This document shows positions 25,414-33,595 of a stretch of 56,836 nucleotides of DNA, one piece after another. Each line of letters starts with the position of its first letter. Positions within the stretch are counted from its first letter, which is position 1. The position numbers and the translations under genes are program-made. Origin of the DNA: Micromonospora thermarum (GTDB lineage Bacteria; Actinomycetota; Actinomycetes; Mycobacteriales; Micromonosporaceae). Location of the stretch: contig NZ_JAATEO010000034.1 of NCBI RefSeq assembly GCF_012034245.1, positions 1 to 56,836 of the forward strand, given 5' to 3'. The notes beneath the pieces were generated by a model that was not told the DNA's origin, did no database searches, and worked only from the letters and a program-made list of their open reading frames with translations.

Positions 25414-25830
25414 TCAGGTCGGCCACGTCCGGACGCGGCGAGGGCAGGCGGCGCCGTGGTCGAGCAGCACGGCGATGCGCCCGCCGAGCTCGTCGGGGTG
25501 GCGCAGCGCGGGGGCGAACCCGAGCCGGACGTCCCGGTGGCCGCTCGCGTGCTCCATCCGGAGCACGAGTCCGTGCCGATCGAGGCGGACCGGGACGACC
25601 CGTCGCACGCCGTGCCGGTGGCGTGGGTCGACCAGGCGGCAGAGCTGCTCGATCGTCCGCGGGTGATGGCGGTCGAGGTGGCAGAGCAGCTCCGCCTCGT
25701 CGGCGGCGAGGGGGTCCGGTTCGGCGGCGGCGAACTCGACGGGATCGACCGTCGTGGTGGCCCCCGCGACGCTGAGTTCGGCGGCGCTGACGTACCGGAT
25801 GCTCTTCCTGCTGGTGGACAGCGTGCGCAC
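25414..25830 (-). CDS. Short DUF2470-domain protein, probably N-terminally truncated
   Basis: The 138-residue frame carries a DUF2470-like C-terminal domain (about residues 42-128: DPLAADEAELLCHLDRHHP and DRHGLVLRMEHASGHRDVRL). DUF2470 is also the C-terminal domain of HugZ-type haem-degrading proteins, but no split-barrel domain is present here. From memory, actinobacterial relatives are some 100 residues longer at the N-terminus. The first about 20 codons lie antisense to the cbiQ remnant, so the upstream half may have been lost in the same event. Function unknown; an iron or haem link is suggested only by the domain and the neighbouring operon. Confidence 0.55.
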   Translation of the reverse strand: MRTLSTSRKSIRYVSAAELSVAGATTTVDPVEFAAAEPDPLAADEAELLCHLDRHHPRTIEQLCRLVDPRHRHGVRRVVPVRLDRHGLVLRMEHASGHRDVRLGFAPALRHPDELGGRIAVLLDHGAACPRRVRTWPT

Positions 25831-26094
25831 GGTCCGGGAGGCGCAGGCCGCGGCTCGGATTCCGGACCTGGCGCACCGCCTACCGCTCCCTCGCCGGGCA
25901 GGCGGGAGCGGTGTTCGTCCGGGCGTTCAGCCGCGCCCACCGACTCGAGGAGGGGCTGGCGTTGCGGGGATACAGCGGATCGCTCGCGGTGCAGGGTGGA
26001 GGTCCTCCGGGTGTCGCCGCCGTTCGTGGCGGCGACCGTGGGACTGCTCGGGGCGATCGTCGCCGCCACCGTCTGGTTGGGGCCCCGGTGGTGA
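25754..26094 (+). pseudogene. cbiQ: Remnant of cbiQ (cobalt ECF transporter transmembrane subunit), frameshifted
   Basis: Only the C-terminal part of an EcfT/CbiQ protein remains, spread over three frames. The first frame has LTYRMLFLLVDSVRTVREAQ (from about 25787). The second, after a shift near 25845, has FRTWRTAYRSLAGQ and then VFVRAFSRAHRLEEGLALRG, the typical CbiQ coupling-helix and LxRGY signature. The third, after a shift near 25995, has the last membrane segment VSPPFVAATVGLLGAIVAAT and the stop at 26092-26094. The stop still overlaps the cbiO GTG, showing an original cbiQ-cbiO operon. The N-terminal two thirds and cbiM/cbiN are absent. Confidence 0.75.
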
Positions 26095-26492
26095 CCGGCC
26101 CGCTGCTGGAGCTGTCCGACGTGCACTTCGCCTACCAGCCCGAGCGTCCGGTTCTCACCGGTGTCAGCCTCCGGGTGGAGGCGGGCCGGCGGCTGGCCGT
26201 GGTGGGGCCGAACGGCGGCGGGAAGACCACCCTGTTCCGGCTGGCGGCCGGCTCGCTGACGCCCGGCTCCGGGCACGTCGCCGCCGCCGGTGCCCGGGTG
26301 CGGCACACCCGGGCCGGCCTGCGGGCACTGCGGCAGCAGGTCCAGCTGGTGTTGCAGGACCCGGACGACCAGCTCTTCTCCGCCAGCGTCCGGCAGGACG
26401 TCTCCTTCGGGCCGGTGAACCTCGGGCTGCCCCCGGCCGCCCTCCTCGGTCGCGAGGAGCCGGCGGCCGACGGCGGCCAGGCGAGGCCGTAG
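26091..26492 (+). pseudogene. cbiO: Truncated cbiO (cobalt ECF transporter ATPase)
   Basis: A 133-residue frame begins as a normal CbiO/EcfA ATPase: LLELSDVHFAYQPERPVLTG, Walker A GPNGGGKTT with Lys45, and the ECF-typical Q-loop LVLQDPDDQLFSASVRQDV (about residues 85-103). It stops soon after LGLPPAALLG, before the ABC signature, Walker B and switch His. A full protein would be about 250 residues. It cannot hydrolyse ATP as it stands, so it is treated as a pseudogene. The 3' part has been replaced by the convergent DUF2071 gene, which starts 4 bp after this stop. Confidence 0.8.
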
Positions 26493-26495
26493 CGG

Positions 26496-27239
26496 TCAGC
26501 TCCGTCGCCGCAGACCGACCGGTGGGCCGAAAACGACCGGGACACCCGGCGAGTAGAGCACGCTGGCCGGATGCCCCGTCGGCGGCGGAAGCCCGGCGGC
26601 GGTGACCAGTTCGTCGTCCAGGTGCAGCAGCTCGGCCCGGTGCAGCGGCCAGCGGGGATGCCAGTTCGGCAGGTGCAGGGTGCGCCCCCACGCGCGGGTG
26701 TGCAGCCCCCACCGGGCGGTGACGAAGTGCTCCAGCGGGGTCGGGTCGGCGATCGGCTCACCCACCCGGACCTCCATCCGGCTCGTCGTACCGGCCGGGC
26801 CGGGCCAGCGGCGCCGGAGCCGGTACGTGAAACGGTCACCGTCGCGGTCCAGCCGCATCGCCGACCACAGGTACGGCAGCCGCAGTGTCGCCCGGGCGAC
26901 CAGCACCGGAACCAACCGGGACGCGTCGAGCGAGCGGAACACCACCGCACGCCGGCCGGTGCCGTCGACCGAGTACAGCCGCACGTTGGTCTCCCAGAAG
27001 GTGCCGAAGTACGGCACTTCCGGCCCTCGGCCCAGGCCCAGCCCGACCATCCGGAAGCCGATCAGTCCGACGTAGGTCACCCCGTCGAGCGTGTCCGGAC
27101 GGGTGCCGGGCGGCAGCAGGGGCGCCACCAGATCGGGTGCGACCGCCCAGTGCAGGAAGGTGAGATCCTCCCAGCGCTGCCGGAGGATCGCTCGCGGGAA
27201 CGCCCGCTCGGGCGCGCAGTCCACCGGCTCGATGTCCAC
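26496..27239 (-). CDS. DUF2071 (YqjF-like) protein
   Basis: A 247-residue cytosolic protein of the DUF2071/YqjF family. Typical features are RQRWEDLTFLHWAVAPDLVAPLLPPG near the N-terminus (written here as one region, about residues 20-45), YVGLIGFRM, EVPYFGTFWETNVRLY and the C-terminal VLYSPGVPVVFG. The biochemical role of the family is not known. I chose the GTG at 27239 because GGGGGAGG lies 8 nt upstream; a GTG nine codons earlier (27266) has no ribosome site. It converges on the cbiO remnant. Confidence 0.8.
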   Translation of the reverse strand: MDIEPVDCAPERAFPRAILRQRWEDLTFLHWAVAPDLVAPLLPPGTRPDTLDGVTYVGLIGFRMVGLGLGRGPEVPYFGTFWETNVRLYSVDGTGRRAVVFRSLDASRLVPVLVARATLRLPYLWSAMRLDRDGDRFTYRLRRRWPGPAGTTSRMEVRVGEPIADPTPLEHFVTARWGLHTRAWGRTLHLPNWHPRWPLHRAELLHLDDELVTAAGLPPPTGHPASVLYSPGVPVVFGPPVGLRRRS

Positions 27240-27324
27240 ACGTCCATCCTCCCCCGGGCTGGACACCCACCGTGCCGGCGGGCCGGCGGCGAGGCGTCCG
27301 AGCCGAGAGTGGCCGGTGGTCGCG

Positions 27325-28227
27325 TCACGCCGCCGTGGTCCGTCGCCGGCGCGTGGTGTCCGCGCCGACGTGGCCGCGGCGGGCGGCGACGAAGCCGAAG
27401 ACGGCGGCGGTGAAGAACATCAGGGTGCCGTAGATGGCCGGCGGCATGGCGATGTCGTTGTTGTCGAGCAGGGCCGGGCTGAGCGCGATCGTAATGGCCA
27501 GGGTCGCGTTGTGGATGCCGATCTCGAACGACGACGCGACGGCCTCCCGGTGCCCGACGCCCAGCAGGCGCGGTGCCGCGTACCCGATGGCCAGGCTGAC
27601 CAGGTTGAACAGCAGGGCGATGAGACCGACGGCGCCGACGGTGGCGGCGAGTTCGTCCTTGATGCCGATCACGGCACCGGTGAGCACGACGACGAGGACC
27701 ACGATGGAGAGGATCTTCACGGGGCGCTGCATGCGCGCGGCGAAGTCGGGACGACGCCGACGGACGACCATCCCGATCGAGATCGGGATGAGGACCAGCG
27801 CGAACACTTGGAGGACCTTGTCGAACTGCAGGCCGATCGAGCTGTCCGAGCCGATGAACGCGGCCACCGACAGGTTGACGATCAGGGGCAGGGTGAACAG
27901 CGCGAGCACCGAGTTGATGGCGGTCAGGGTGACGTTGAGCGCGACGTTGCCCTTGAACAGGTGGCTGTAGAGGCTGGCCGTGCTGCCGCCGGGCGAGGCG
28001 GCGAGCAGCATCATCCCGACCGCCAGTTCCGCACGCAGGCCGGCGGCGACCACCAGGCCCAGGCAGATGACCGGCAGGACCAGCATCTGGCAGAACAGGG
28101 AGACGAGTACGGCCCGGGGATAGGTGACGACGCGACGGAAGTCGTCCACGGTGAGGGTGAGCCCGAGACCGAGCATGACGATGCCCAGGGCGACGGGGAA
28201 CAGCACGATCGACAAGCCGGTACTCAT
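27325..28227 (-). CDS. BASS-family (bile acid:Na+ symporter-like) permease
   Basis: A 300-residue integral membrane protein with nine or ten hydrophobic segments. Motifs of the bile acid:sodium symporter superfamily are visible: LAASPGGSTASLYSHLFKG (about residues 77-95) and FEIGIHNATLAITIAL (about 234-249), the Na+/substrate crossover region. Bacterial members carry organic anions such as pantoate or keto acids as well as bile acids; the substrate here cannot be told. The ATG at 28227 has AGGAGG at 7 nt spacing. It appears monocistronic. Confidence 0.88.
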   Translation of the reverse strand: MSTGLSIVLFPVALGIVMLGLGLTLTVDDFRRVVTYPRAVLVSLFCQMLVLPVICLGLVVAAGLRAELAVGMMLLAASPGGSTASLYSHLFKGNVALNVTLTAINSVLALFTLPLIVNLSVAAFIGSDSSIGLQFDKVLQVFALVLIPISIGMVVRRRRPDFAARMQRPVKILSIVVLVVVLTGAVIGIKDELAATVGAVGLIALLFNLVSLAIGYAAPRLLGVGHREAVASSFEIGIHNATLAITIALSPALLDNNDIAMPPAIYGTLMFFTAAVFGFVAARRGHVGADTTRRRRTTAA

Positions 28228-28332
28228 GGCGGTGGCCTCCTGATCGCGGTACGCGAACGACCACCGGATCGTCACACCGGGGCGGCGCGACCGTCATCTC
28301 GTGGTGTGCGCACTCCGCGACGCGCGGCCGGA

Positions 28333-28364
28333 CCGGCCACCCCGGCCCGGGCAGGGGTGGCCGG
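28333..28364. terminator. Hairpin terminator of the DUF899 gene
   Basis: CCGGCCACCCC and GGGGTGGCCGG form an exact 11-bp stem with a 10-nt loop, 18 bp beyond the DUF899 stop on the minus strand and upstream of the BASS gene. Confidence 0.65.
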
Positions 28365-28382
28365 GCCGGGGACGGCGTGCCG

Positions 28383-29117
28383 TCAGTGGCAGTGCCCGGC
28401 GTCCGCGGTGACCACCTCGTATCGGTCGTGGTGGGGGAACTCGTTGACGTACCGCTGCCGGCCCAGCGGCGTCAGGTCCAGGTAGTTGTAGGTGGTGAGC
28501 ACCGCGTCGAGACCCCGGCCGTACGTCGAGTAGGTGTGCAGGACCCGGTCGTCCGCGTCGACGACGAAGACGCTCAGCCCGTGCGCCTCGCCGTGCAGGT
28601 GGTGCGTCAGCCCCTCCCGCTCCAGGGTCGCGCGGTCCTTGTAGTTGTACTCCACCGGCGCGACCGTCTCGTCGAGGGTGACGTGGAAGTCGTAGTTGAA
28701 GTCGGTGCCGTAGGACGAGTACCAGGGGAACGTCCAGCCCATGCGGGCCTTGAACGGTGCGATGGACGACAGTGGCGCGCGGGAGACGGCGACGAACGTC
28801 GTGTCACCGGCGTGCAGGTGCGCGAGGTGGCCCAGGTTGTCGACCAGGAACGAGCAGCTCGTGCACCCCTCGCTCCAGCTCGGGTCGAACATGAAGTGGT
28901 AGACGAGGAGCTGCCGCCGTCCCTCGAACAGGTCGCGGAGCTGTACCGGCCCGTCCGGTCCCGCGAACCGGTAGTCCTTGTCGACGACGACCGCCGGCAT
29001 CCGGCGGCGCAACGCGGTCACCTCGTCCCGCAGCCGGGTGAGGTGCTTCTCCCGATCGAGCAGCTCCGTGCGGACAGCCAGCCACTCGTCCTGCGACACG
29101 ACCTTCAGATCATCCAT
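28383..29117 (-). CDS. DUF899 thioredoxin-like protein
   Basis: A 244-residue cytosolic protein of the DUF899 family, a thioredoxin/AhpC-like fold often annotated as a dithiol-disulfide isomerase. Cys85 and Cys88 form a CxxC in WSEGCTSCSF; GPVQLRDLFEGRRQLLVYHF upstream and DPSW are family hallmarks. A His-X-Cys end (GHCH) may bind metal. In vivo role unknown. I chose the ATG at 29117; a GTG three codons earlier sits too close to the GGAAGG ribosome site. Confidence 0.85.
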   Translation of the reverse strand: MDDLKVVSQDEWLAVRTELLDREKHLTRLRDEVTALRRRMPAVVVDKDYRFAGPDGPVQLRDLFEGRRQLLVYHFMFDPSWSEGCTSCSFLVDNLGHLAHLHAGDTTFVAVSRAPLSSIAPFKARMGWTFPWYSSYGTDFNYDFHVTLDETVAPVEYNYKDRATLEREGLTHHLHGEAHGLSVFVVDADDRVLHTYSTYGRGLDAVLTTYNYLDLTPLGRQRYVNEFPHHDRYEVVTADAGHCH

Positions 29118-29235
29118 GTGCGGCACACCCTTCCGATCCGGGGAGAGTGACCATCACATCACGATGGGTGAACGCCTGAGAACGCGCGGTCGTGCGGAAT
29201 CAGTGGCGGCGACCGTACGGCCGCCGTCGGCCGGC

Positions 29236-30768
29236 CTACCGCGGCGGGGGTGACGCGGAGCCGAACCCCGTGTCGAGGTCCGACCCCCCGGGCATCGGCG
29301 GACGCTCCCGCTCGCCCCGGGCGAGCTGGCTGTTGCGGCGGCTGTACAGGAAGTAGACGAGTAGCCCCAGCACCATCCAGGCGAGGAAGCGCAGCCAGGT
29401 CTCCACGGTGAGGAACAGCATCAGCACGACGCAGGCGACGATCGCGAGGACCGGTATCACCGGTCCCCCGGGCACGCGGAAGCCGCGCGGCAGGTCCGGC
29501 CGGGTACGGCGCAGCAGGATGACCGCCGCGGCGACGAGGACGAACGCGAACAGGGTGCCGATGTTGACCAGTTCGGCGAGTTCCTCCAGCGGGACGAACC
29601 CGGCGAGCACGGCCACCAGGACGCCGACGATGACGGTGATGCGGTGCGGTGTGCCGTATCGCGGATGCACCCGGCTCAACCAGCGCGGCAGCAACCCGTC
29701 ACGGCTCATGGCGAACGCGACCCGGCTCTGACCCAGCATCAGGATCATGACCACGGTGGTCAGCCCGGCGAGGGCGCCGACGGTGATCAGGTTGGCGAAG
29801 AAGGGCTGGCCGACCGCCTGGAACGCCGCGGCCAGCGGTGCCGCCGTGTCCAGCTCGGCGTAGTTCTGCATGCCCACCACCACCAGCGAGACGGCGACGT
29901 AGAGCGCGGTGCAGATCGCCAGCGAACCGAGGATTCCGCGCGGCAGGTCGCGCTGCGGCACCCGGGTCTCCTCCGCCGCGGTGGCCACGATGTCGAACCC
30001 GATGAACGCGAAGAACACGAGTGCCGCCGCCGCGAAGATGCCGCTGACGCCGAAGTTGGCCGGGGCCTGCCCGAAGACGGCCTCCAGCAGGGTGGCCTCG
30101 GCGCCGGAGCCACCCGCCGCCGGCTGGGCCGGCGGGACGAACGGTACGTAGTTGTCGCCCTTCAGGAAGAACAGCCCGGCGGCGATCACGAAGAGCACCA
30201 CCGCCACCTTGACGGCGACCACCACGGCGTTCACCCGGGACGAGATCTTGATGCCGGCGACCAGGACCGCGGTGAGGATCAGCACGATGAGCGTGGCGGG
30301 CACGTTGAACACGCCGCCCTCGCCGCCGGTGACGGCGGCGGGCAGGTTCACCCCGAGCGTCTCCAGGAGCACCGCGAGGTACTGCGACCAGCCCACCGCC
30401 ACCACGGCTCCGGCCAGCACGAACTCCAGGATCAGGTCCCACCCGATGATCCACGCGACGAGCTCGCCGAGCGCCGCGTACGAGTAGGTGTAGGCGCTGC
30501 CCGCGACCGGGACCGTGGACGCGAACTCCGCGTAGCACAGCGCCGCCAGGGCACAGGCGACACCGGCCAGGACGAACGACAGCGCCACCGCCGGTCCGGC
30601 GGTCCGGTTGGCGGCCACGCCGGTGAGCACGAAGATGCCCGTACCGATGATCACGCCGACGCCGAAGACGGTGAGGTCCAGGGCCGACAGCTCCCTGCGG
30701 AGCTGGTGCTCCGGCTGCTCGGTGTCACGGATCGACTGCTCGACCGATTTCCTGCGCAAGAGGCTCAC
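29236..30768 (-). CDS. APC-superfamily cationic amino acid transporter (CAT-like)
   Basis: A 510-residue permease with 12 or more hydrophobic segments. The N-terminal LSALDLTVFGVGVIIGTGIF is the substrate-binding unwound helix of APC transporters, and FFAFIGFDIVATAAEETR is characteristic of the CAT branch (human SLC7A-like). It probably moves basic or other amino acids across the plasma membrane. It starts with ATG; the 275-bp gap to the divergent S15 remnant holds its promoter, where I recognise no operator. Confidence 0.9.
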   Translation of the reverse strand: MSLLRRKSVEQSIRDTEQPEHQLRRELSALDLTVFGVGVIIGTGIFVLTGVAANRTAGPAVALSFVLAGVACALAALCYAEFASTVPVAGSAYTYSYAALGELVAWIIGWDLILEFVLAGAVVAVGWSQYLAVLLETLGVNLPAAVTGGEGGVFNVPATLIVLILTAVLVAGIKISSRVNAVVVAVKVAVVLFVIAAGLFFLKGDNYVPFVPPAQPAAGGSGAEATLLEAVFGQAPANFGVSGIFAAAALVFFAFIGFDIVATAAEETRVPQRDLPRGILGSLAICTALYVAVSLVVVGMQNYAELDTAAPLAAAFQAVGQPFFANLITVGALAGLTTVVMILMLGQSRVAFAMSRDGLLPRWLSRVHPRYGTPHRITVIVGVLVAVLAGFVPLEELAELVNIGTLFAFVLVAAAVILLRRTRPDLPRGFRVPGGPVIPVLAIVACVVLMLFLTVETWLRFLAWMVLGLLVYFLYSRRNSQLARGERERPPMPGGSDLDTGFGSASPPPR

Positions 30769-31043
30769 GATCGGACCACCTCACCGTTCCAGAGCGACTG
30801 ACGACTGCCCACCGGCTAACGACTGACCCCCGAAACCGGAAACTGAACGTGGTCGCCAGGGCGCAGGAATATCCCCGACGTCCCGCGGGCCGCGGTTCGA
30901 CTGGACCGCGTGGCAGCGCCCACGCGGCCGGTCCCACCGGCGGTGATCGACGGATCCGCCGACCGGGCCTAGCATGCAGATATATCGATGTCCGTCCGCC
31001 TCTGGCCGGCTCCGGCCACCAGCCCGACCGAAGGGAGACGCGC

Positions 31044-32512
31044 GTGCGTCGACGCCCTCAGCGGGCACTGCTCGGGGTCGGCGTGTCCGGCGCGCTGGTC
31101 CTGGGCGGAGCCCCTGCGGCGGCCGGGCCGGCGGCGGCCACACCCGGCTCGGACGGCTGCCCGACCAGCGGCGACCAGGCCGAGACGCTCGGCACGCGGG
31201 CGGTCGTCGACTGGCTGAACGGGCGGGCGAAGGGGTACGACGCGAACGGCGTACCGGTCACCGCCGGCTGGACCACCGGTGCCGTCGGGATGACCGGCGT
31301 CTCCTACAACGGGACGCTGCCGAACCAGGTGGCGACCACCGGCGTCCCGGGCCTCCGGACCATCGTGCCGGTCGCCGCGATCAGCAGCTGGTACGACCAC
31401 TACCGGGCCAACGGCCTCGTGGTCGCACCCGGGACGTTCCAGGGCGAGGACACCGACGTCCTGGCCCGGTTCACCGCCGGCCGGGCGCGGGCCGAGGGCC
31501 CCTGCGCCGACGAGATCGCCGAGCTGACCGCGGAGCAGGACCGGGTCACCGGCGACTACACGCCGTTCTGGCGGGATCGCGACCACCTCGACGCCCGGAA
31601 CGTCAGGGCGAGCGTCTTCGTCGTGCACGGCCTCAACGACTGGAACGTGAAGACCGAGCACTTCGCCGGCTGGTGGGACGAGCTCGCCCGGCGGGACGTG
31701 CCCCGCAAGATCTGGCTGCACCAGGGCGGGCACGGCGGCCCGGGCAGCACCGCGTCGGTGACCCTGCCCGACGGCCGCACCTGGATCTACAAGCAGACCG
31801 AGAACCGCTGGTTCGACCACTGGCTGTGGGACGTACCCAACGGGATCATGGACGAGCCGACCGCGGTGCTGCAGCGGGAGGACCGGGCGTACACCACGTA
31901 CGCGAACTGGCCCGACCCCGGCGCCCGGGACGTCGCGCTGAAGCTGGCCGCGACCGACGCGGCGGCCCCCGGCACGCTCGGCACGCGCCGGCCGCCGAGG
32001 TCGACGGTCGAGCAGAGCTTCGTCGACGAGGGCCGGACCATCCACCCGGACACCCTGGTGGCCGACCCGGACACGGCGAGCCCCCACCGGCTCGCCTACC
32101 GCTCCCCCGTGCTGACCCGGGACGTCCGCATCTCGGGGCGCCCGGAGATGCGGCTGCGGATGGCGATCGACAACAAGCCGGACGCGAACCTCACCGCGTA
32201 CCTGGTCGACTACGGCCCGGCCGGCACCACCGCCGCGCCGACCGTCGTCACCCGGGGCTGGATGGACCCGCAGAACCGCAAGGACCCGTCCCGCACCCAG
32301 CCGCTGAGGCAGGGCAAGCTGTACGACTACCGGTGGACCCTGGAGCCGAAGGACCACGTCTCCCGGCGGGTCACCGGATCGGTGTGGTCGTCTTCTCCAG
32401 CGATCAGGAGTACACCCTGCTGCCGCTCGGCGGGACGAGGTTGCGCGTGGCGCCGCACGACAGCGAACTGCGTCTCCCCGTGGTCGGAGGACGGGCCGTT
32501 CTCGGATTCTGA
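31044..32512 (+). pseudogene. Broken S15-family Xaa-Pro dipeptidyl-peptidase
   Basis: Related to secreted Xaa-Pro dipeptidyl-peptidases (alpha/beta hydrolases). The signal peptide (residues 1 to about 35) is joined directly to GSDGCPTSGD, which in intact relatives lies just before the catalytic domain core, so roughly 100 or more N-terminal residues seem deleted. Catalytic Ser87 (GVSYNGT), Asp (GLNDWN) and His (QGGHGGP) survive. At about 32360 one base is missing: the frame changes from EPKDHV to a Ser/Arg-rich tail, while the +1 frame continues AGHRIGVVVFSSDQEYTLL to its natural stop at 32512. It starts with GTG after a GGGAG ribosome site. A sequencing error at 32360 could account for the shift but not the deletion. 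Confidence 0.75.
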
Positions 32513-32600
32513 ACCACCGGGCCGGAGCGCGGGGTGACCGGTCGGCGCGACCGCACCCCGGCGGCGCCGCGTGACCTGCCCGGACGATAGCGTCGGGGCG

Positions 32601-33533
32601 ATGCGTACCCCGTCCGGACCCGCCGCCCTGACCACGGCCGAACGCGCGATCGACGCCCGCTTCCGCGCGATCCTGGCGCGACTGCCCCGGCACGGGCCGG
32701 CCGGCTGGCTGACCGAGTTCGCGGTCTTCGGCCTCAAGCAGGCCTGGGCGTGCGTGTTCGGTGGGGCGATGCTGGCGGTCATCCTCGCCGCGCACCTGTG
32801 GTACCCGGACGACGCCGCACTGGCCCGCAACGACGTCCTCACCCTCGCCGCGGTCGCCATCCAGATCGCCATGGTCGCCGGGCGCCTGGAAACCCTGCGC
32901 GAGCTGCGGGTGGTGGTGCTGTTCCACGTCGTCGGCACGGTCATGGAACTGTTCAAGACCCACGTCGGCTCGTGGTCCTACGAGCCCGACGGCGTGCTGC
33001 GGCTGGGTGGGGTGCCGCTGTTCAGCGGCTTCATGTACGCCGCCGTCGGCTCCTACATGGTCCGGGTCAACCGGCTGTTCGACCTGCGTTTCGCGTGCTA
33101 CCCGAGGCGCTGGGTGACAGCTGTCGTGGCTGCGGCCATCTATGCCAACTTCTTCACCAACCACTACGCCCAGGACGTGCGGTGGCTGCTCATCGCCGCC
33201 GTCGCGCTCGTGTTCGGGCGGTGTGTCATGCAGTTCCGCATCTTCCGGTTCCGCTGGCGCATGCCGCTCCTGCTGGCCTTCGTCCTCGTCGCCTTCTTCA
33301 TCTGGCTCGCGGAGAACATCGCCACCTGGTCGAACGCGTGGCTCTACCCGAGCCAGGTGGGCGGTTGGCACCCGGTCTCGGCGGCCAAGCTCGCGTCGTG
33401 GTTCCTCCTCATGATCATCTCGGTCGTGCTGGTCACCTGGATCTCGCCGCCGCAGCCGCCCGACGACGGCCGGCCGGCCGCGTCACCGGACGCCGACGCG
33501 GCCCAGCCCGCCCCCGTCTCCCGGACCGGCTGA
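32601..33533 (+). CDS. DUF817 integral membrane protein
   Basis: A 310-residue membrane protein with seven or eight hydrophobic segments, matching the DUF817 family. Conserved-looking polar residues inside membrane regions include VMELFKTHVGSWSYEPDG, YANFFTNHYAQD and ENIATWSNAWLYPSQ. Function of the family is unknown. The C-terminal 25 residues are Pro/Ala/Asp-rich and probably disordered. The ATG at 32601 is the only good start before the conserved part; no strong ribosome site is visible, so it may be leaderless. Confidence 0.75.
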   Translation: MRTPSGPAALTTAERAIDARFRAILARLPRHGPAGWLTEFAVFGLKQAWACVFGGAMLAVILAAHLWYPDDAALARNDVLTLAAVAIQIAMVAGRLETLRELRVVVLFHVVGTVMELFKTHVGSWSYEPDGVLRLGGVPLFSGFMYAAVGSYMVRVNRLFDLRFACYPRRWVTAVVAAAIYANFFTNHYAQDVRWLLIAAVALVFGRCVMQFRIFRFRWRMPLLLAFVLVAFFIWLAENIATWSNAWLYPSQVGGWHPVSAAKLASWFLLMIISVVLVTWISPPQPPDDGRPAASPDADAAQPAPVSRTG

Positions 33534-33595
33534 GCCGCTCGGCGGGCGCGACGCCCCTCGACCGGCCGGCGCGGTCCCCGGCCAACCGCCACCGG

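Noticed and set aside
25456..26094. A continuous 212-codon plus-strand frame as a real gene
   Set aside because: Only its last 30 codons are meaningful (end of the cbiQ remnant). The rest is antisense to the DUF2470 gene and shows no family features.
25000..26100. Cobalamin riboswitch that might have controlled the cbi locus
   Set aside because: The 5' part of the locus is missing and no B12-box-like sequence was recognised on either strand.
26492..26600. Continuation of cbiO in another frame past its stop
   Set aside because: A frame-2 stretch around SSVAADRPVG faintly recalls the region before the ABC signature, but no LSGGQ or Walker B follows and the DNA is well explained by the DUF2071 C-terminus.
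33564..33583. Hairpin between the DUF817 and acyl-CoA dehydrogenase genes as a terminator
   Set aside because: Only a 6-bp GGCCGG/CCGGCC stem, which is expected by chance at this GC content.
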